Source: Verrucomicrobia bacterium UBA1629
GTDB taxonomy: Bacteria; Verrucomicrobiota; Kiritimatiellia; RFP12; UBA1067
Assembly (NCBI GenBank): GCA_002321305.1
Contig: DCMF01000017.1
Span: 23,426 to 31,073, forward strand
Length of the DNA stretch: 7,648 nucleotides
Direction of reading: 5' to 3'
Below the pieces are notes generated by a model that was given only the letters and a program-made list of their open reading frames with translations, was not told the DNA's origin and did not search any database. Made by a program: the position numbers and the translations under genes. Positions within the stretch are counted from its first letter, which is position 1, and the number at the start of each line of letters is the position of its first letter. Positions 7,059 to 7,648 of this stretch are shown one piece after another.

Positions 7059-7196
7059 TTAGACCTGCGTCAGGCGCTTGCGGCCCTTCGCGCGACGGGC
7101 CGCAAGAACCTTACGCCCGCCCTTCGTCGCCTTGCGCGCACGATAGCCGATTTTCCGTTTCCGCTTGATCTTCGACGGCTGCCAAGTCATCTTCAT
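7059..7196 (-). CDS. rpmH: 50S ribosomal protein L34
   Basis: A 45-residue, very basic protein of the large ribosomal subunit, read directly from the minus strand. It begins MKMTWQPSKIKRKRKIGYRA and contains ATKGGRKVLAARRAKGRKRL. The TWQPS start, the R-A-R-K-A-T-K-G-G-R-K-V-L core and the RAKGRKRL end match the L34 family along its whole length. The first ATG (7196) is preferred over the one at 7190 because AAAGGA lies 10 bases before it. Family members usually start M-K-R-T-W-Q-P. The tRNA gene ends 26 bases upstream, with no room for an obvious separate promoter. Confidence 0.97.
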   Translation of the reverse strand: MKMTWQPSKIKRKRKIGYRARKATKGGRKVLAARRAKGRKRLTQV

Positions 7197-7206
7197 GGTA
7201 TCTGTT

Positions 7207-7212
7207 TCCTTT
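7207..7212 (-). promoter_or_regulatory. ribosome binding site of rpmH
   Basis: AAAGGA on the minus strand, 10 bases before the ATG at 7196. It lies between the tRNA 3' end and rpmH and favours the first of the two closely spaced ATGs. Confidence 0.55.
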
Positions 7213-7222
7213 CAAAAAATGG

Positions 7223-7298
7223 TGGTGGCGAGAAAGGGGATCGAACCCTTGACCTTAGGCTTATGAGTCCTGCGCTCTACCAACTGAGCTATCTCGCC
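7223..7298 (-). tRNA. tRNA with anticodon CAT (elongator Met, or Ile2)
   Basis: A complete 76-nt tRNA gene with encoded CCA. The acceptor stem GGCGAGA/TCTCGCC is a perfect 7 pairs, the D arm is GCTC...GAGC, the loop CTCATAA has anticodon CAT at 7265-7263, and the T arm is AAGGG-TTCGATC-CCCTT. Pair 1-72 is G-C, so it is not an initiator of the usual bacterial type. The body resembles elongator tRNA-Met, but a CAT anticodon could also be an Ile2 tRNA whose C34 becomes lysidine. The anticodon stem is odd: CAGGA against GCCTA gives three central pairs with C27-A43 and A31-G39 mismatched. A promoter-like element lies just upstream, and rpmH follows closely, so the tRNA is probably cut out of a longer transcript. 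Confidence 0.93.
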
Positions 7299-7319
7299 AA
7301 TGAGCCAACGGGTGCGTAG

Positions 7320-7347
7320 TTTATCAAAATTATGCCTTGGAAGTCAA
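7320..7347 (-). promoter_or_regulatory. putative promoter upstream of the tRNA and rpmH genes
   Basis: On the minus strand TTGACT (7347-7342) matches a -35 box in five of six bases. A 16-base spacer separates it from GATAAA (7325-7320), a fair -10 box. Transcription would begin roughly 10-15 bases before the tRNA 5' end. It is the best sigma70-like element between rnpB and the operon and could drive tRNA, rpmH, rnpA and the genes beyond. It is a sequence match only. Confidence 0.5.
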
Positions 7348-7356
7348 TGGCCTCAC

Positions 7357-7381
7357 GAAAAAAATGGCAATCCGTTTCCCC
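7357..7381 (-). terminator. possible termination region after rnpB
   Basis: A run of seven T on the minus strand (7364-7358) lies about 17-20 bases after the likely end of the RNase P RNA. I find no convincing GC-rich hairpin immediately before the T-run. The P1 stem of rnpB, whose 5' strand is outside the window, might serve. Weak call. Confidence 0.22.
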
Positions 7382-7648
7382 TGAAGCGGCGCGCGGCGAA
7401 TAAGCCAGATTCTGTTCATTCCCTTGCGGGAACTCCGATCATTCATCTCAGCGATCTACCCGAAACCTCATGAACCCTTTCAGGCGCAACCGCACGAGCC
7501 GTGCGTTCGGTTTCCTATTCGATCTTGCTCCGAGGAGGGTTTGCCCTGCGCGCGTCGTTTCAGCCGCGCCGGTGGTCTCTTACACCGCCTTTTCACTATT
7601 GCGGAGCTCGCTCCCTCGCCTCCGCTCGCCTTTCGGCTCGCTTCGGCT
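7381..7648 (-). ncRNA. rnpB: RNase P RNA, class A (3' part; 5' end outside window)
   Basis: The catalytic RNA that removes the 5' leader from tRNA precursors. Reading the minus strand, conserved blocks appear in the right order: AGTGAAAAGGCGGTGTAAGAG with CACCG (the GTGAAA/GTAAGAG region), GGCAAACCC then GGAGCAAGATCGAATAGG, GGTTCATGAGG, GGGTAGATCGCTGAGATGAATGAT, and the end ACAGAATCTGGCTTAT. These match the E. coli M1 RNA counterparts closely. The strand ATTCGCCGCGCGCCGCTTC should be the 3' half of stem P1, so the 3' end is set near 7381-7386, uncertain by several bases. The 5' half, including the other strand of P4, is cut off by the window edge. The region nearest the edge, around P12, is made of GCGAG-type repeats. 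The protein subunit gene rnpA lies just downstream on the same strand. Confidence 0.95.
7602..7648 (-). repeat. GCGAG-type short repeats in the P12 region of rnpB
   Basis: On the minus strand this stretch contains GCGAGCCGAAAG, GCGAGCGGAG, GCGAGGGAG and CGAGCTCC in succession, a degenerate tandem repeat of about 9-12 bases. Small hairpins can form inside it (GCC-GAAA-GGC; GGAG-CGAG-CTCC). It lies where class A RNase P RNAs carry the variable P12 hairpin, so it is probably an expanded, non-essential peripheral element. It continues to the window edge, so its full extent is unknown. Confidence 0.5.

Noticed and set aside
4145..7168. A plus-strand open frame of 1007 codons opposite yidC, yidD, rnpA and part of the oxidoreductase gene
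   Set aside because: It is extremely rich in Arg, His, Asp and Glu, has no recognisable domain, and lies opposite well-recognised genes. High GC at third codon positions removes stop codons from the antisense frame, which explains it.
7320..7380. A small gene or riboswitch between rnpB and the tRNA
   Set aside because: The gap is only about 80 bases, has no open frame with a ribosome binding site, and is explained by the rnpB end and a promoter-like element.
1..7648. CRISPR array, insertion sequence or integrase in the R-M region
   Set aside because: I found no regularly spaced repeats, no transposase or recombinase frame, and no paired terminal repeats, nor a target-site duplication at the ispF-vsr junction.

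Overview
The window is one compact block of genes, all on the minus strand, so it reads from right to left. It runs from RNA-processing and ribosome genes, through membrane-protein biogenesis and metabolism, into a restriction-modification (R-M) cassette. The order in transcription direction is: rnpB (3' part) - tRNA(CAT) - rpmH - rnpA - yidD - yidC - FAD-dependent oxidoreductase with a Tat-like leader - ispF - vsr-type endonuclease - C5 cytosine methyltransferase - PmeII-like restriction endonuclease. No stretch longer than about 85 bases lacks a gene.

The organism is a GC-rich bacterium with the MEP isoprenoid pathway, a YidC with the large periplasmic domain (so diderm) and a class A RNase P RNA. 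The rpmH-rnpA-yidD-yidC order is widespread in bacteria. The exported FAD_oxidored-type protein and the general protein style suggest the PVC group (Kiritimatiellota, Lentisphaerota or Verrucomicrobiota). That is an impression, not a demonstrated placement.

Right end (about 7059-7648): RNase P RNA, a 76-nt tRNA with anticodon CAT, and the L34 gene lie within 600 bases, immediately upstream of the RNase P protein gene. A promoter-like element sits between rnpB and the tRNA. Only 26 bases separate the tRNA from rpmH, so a joint transcript is likely.

Middle (2816-7046): rnpA overlaps yidD by 68 bases, yidC follows, and then a secreted-type FAD oxidoreductase overlaps ispF by the 4-base ATGA.

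Left end (27-2816): the ispF stop overlaps the vsr start (TGATG), vsr overlaps the methyltransferase start (GTGA), and the nuclease starts about 30 bases after the methyltransferase stop. The methyltransferase would protect host DNA, the nuclease would cut unmodified DNA, and the Vsr protein would nick T:G mismatches left by 5-methylcytosine deamination. The unusual arrangement is that this defence cassette is translationally coupled to the end of a housekeeping operon.

I do not see a clearly unprecedented system. The items most worth checking are the linked RNase P RNA and protein genes around a tRNA with a weakened anticodon stem, the R-M/housekeeping coupling, and the altered active site of the Vsr protein.
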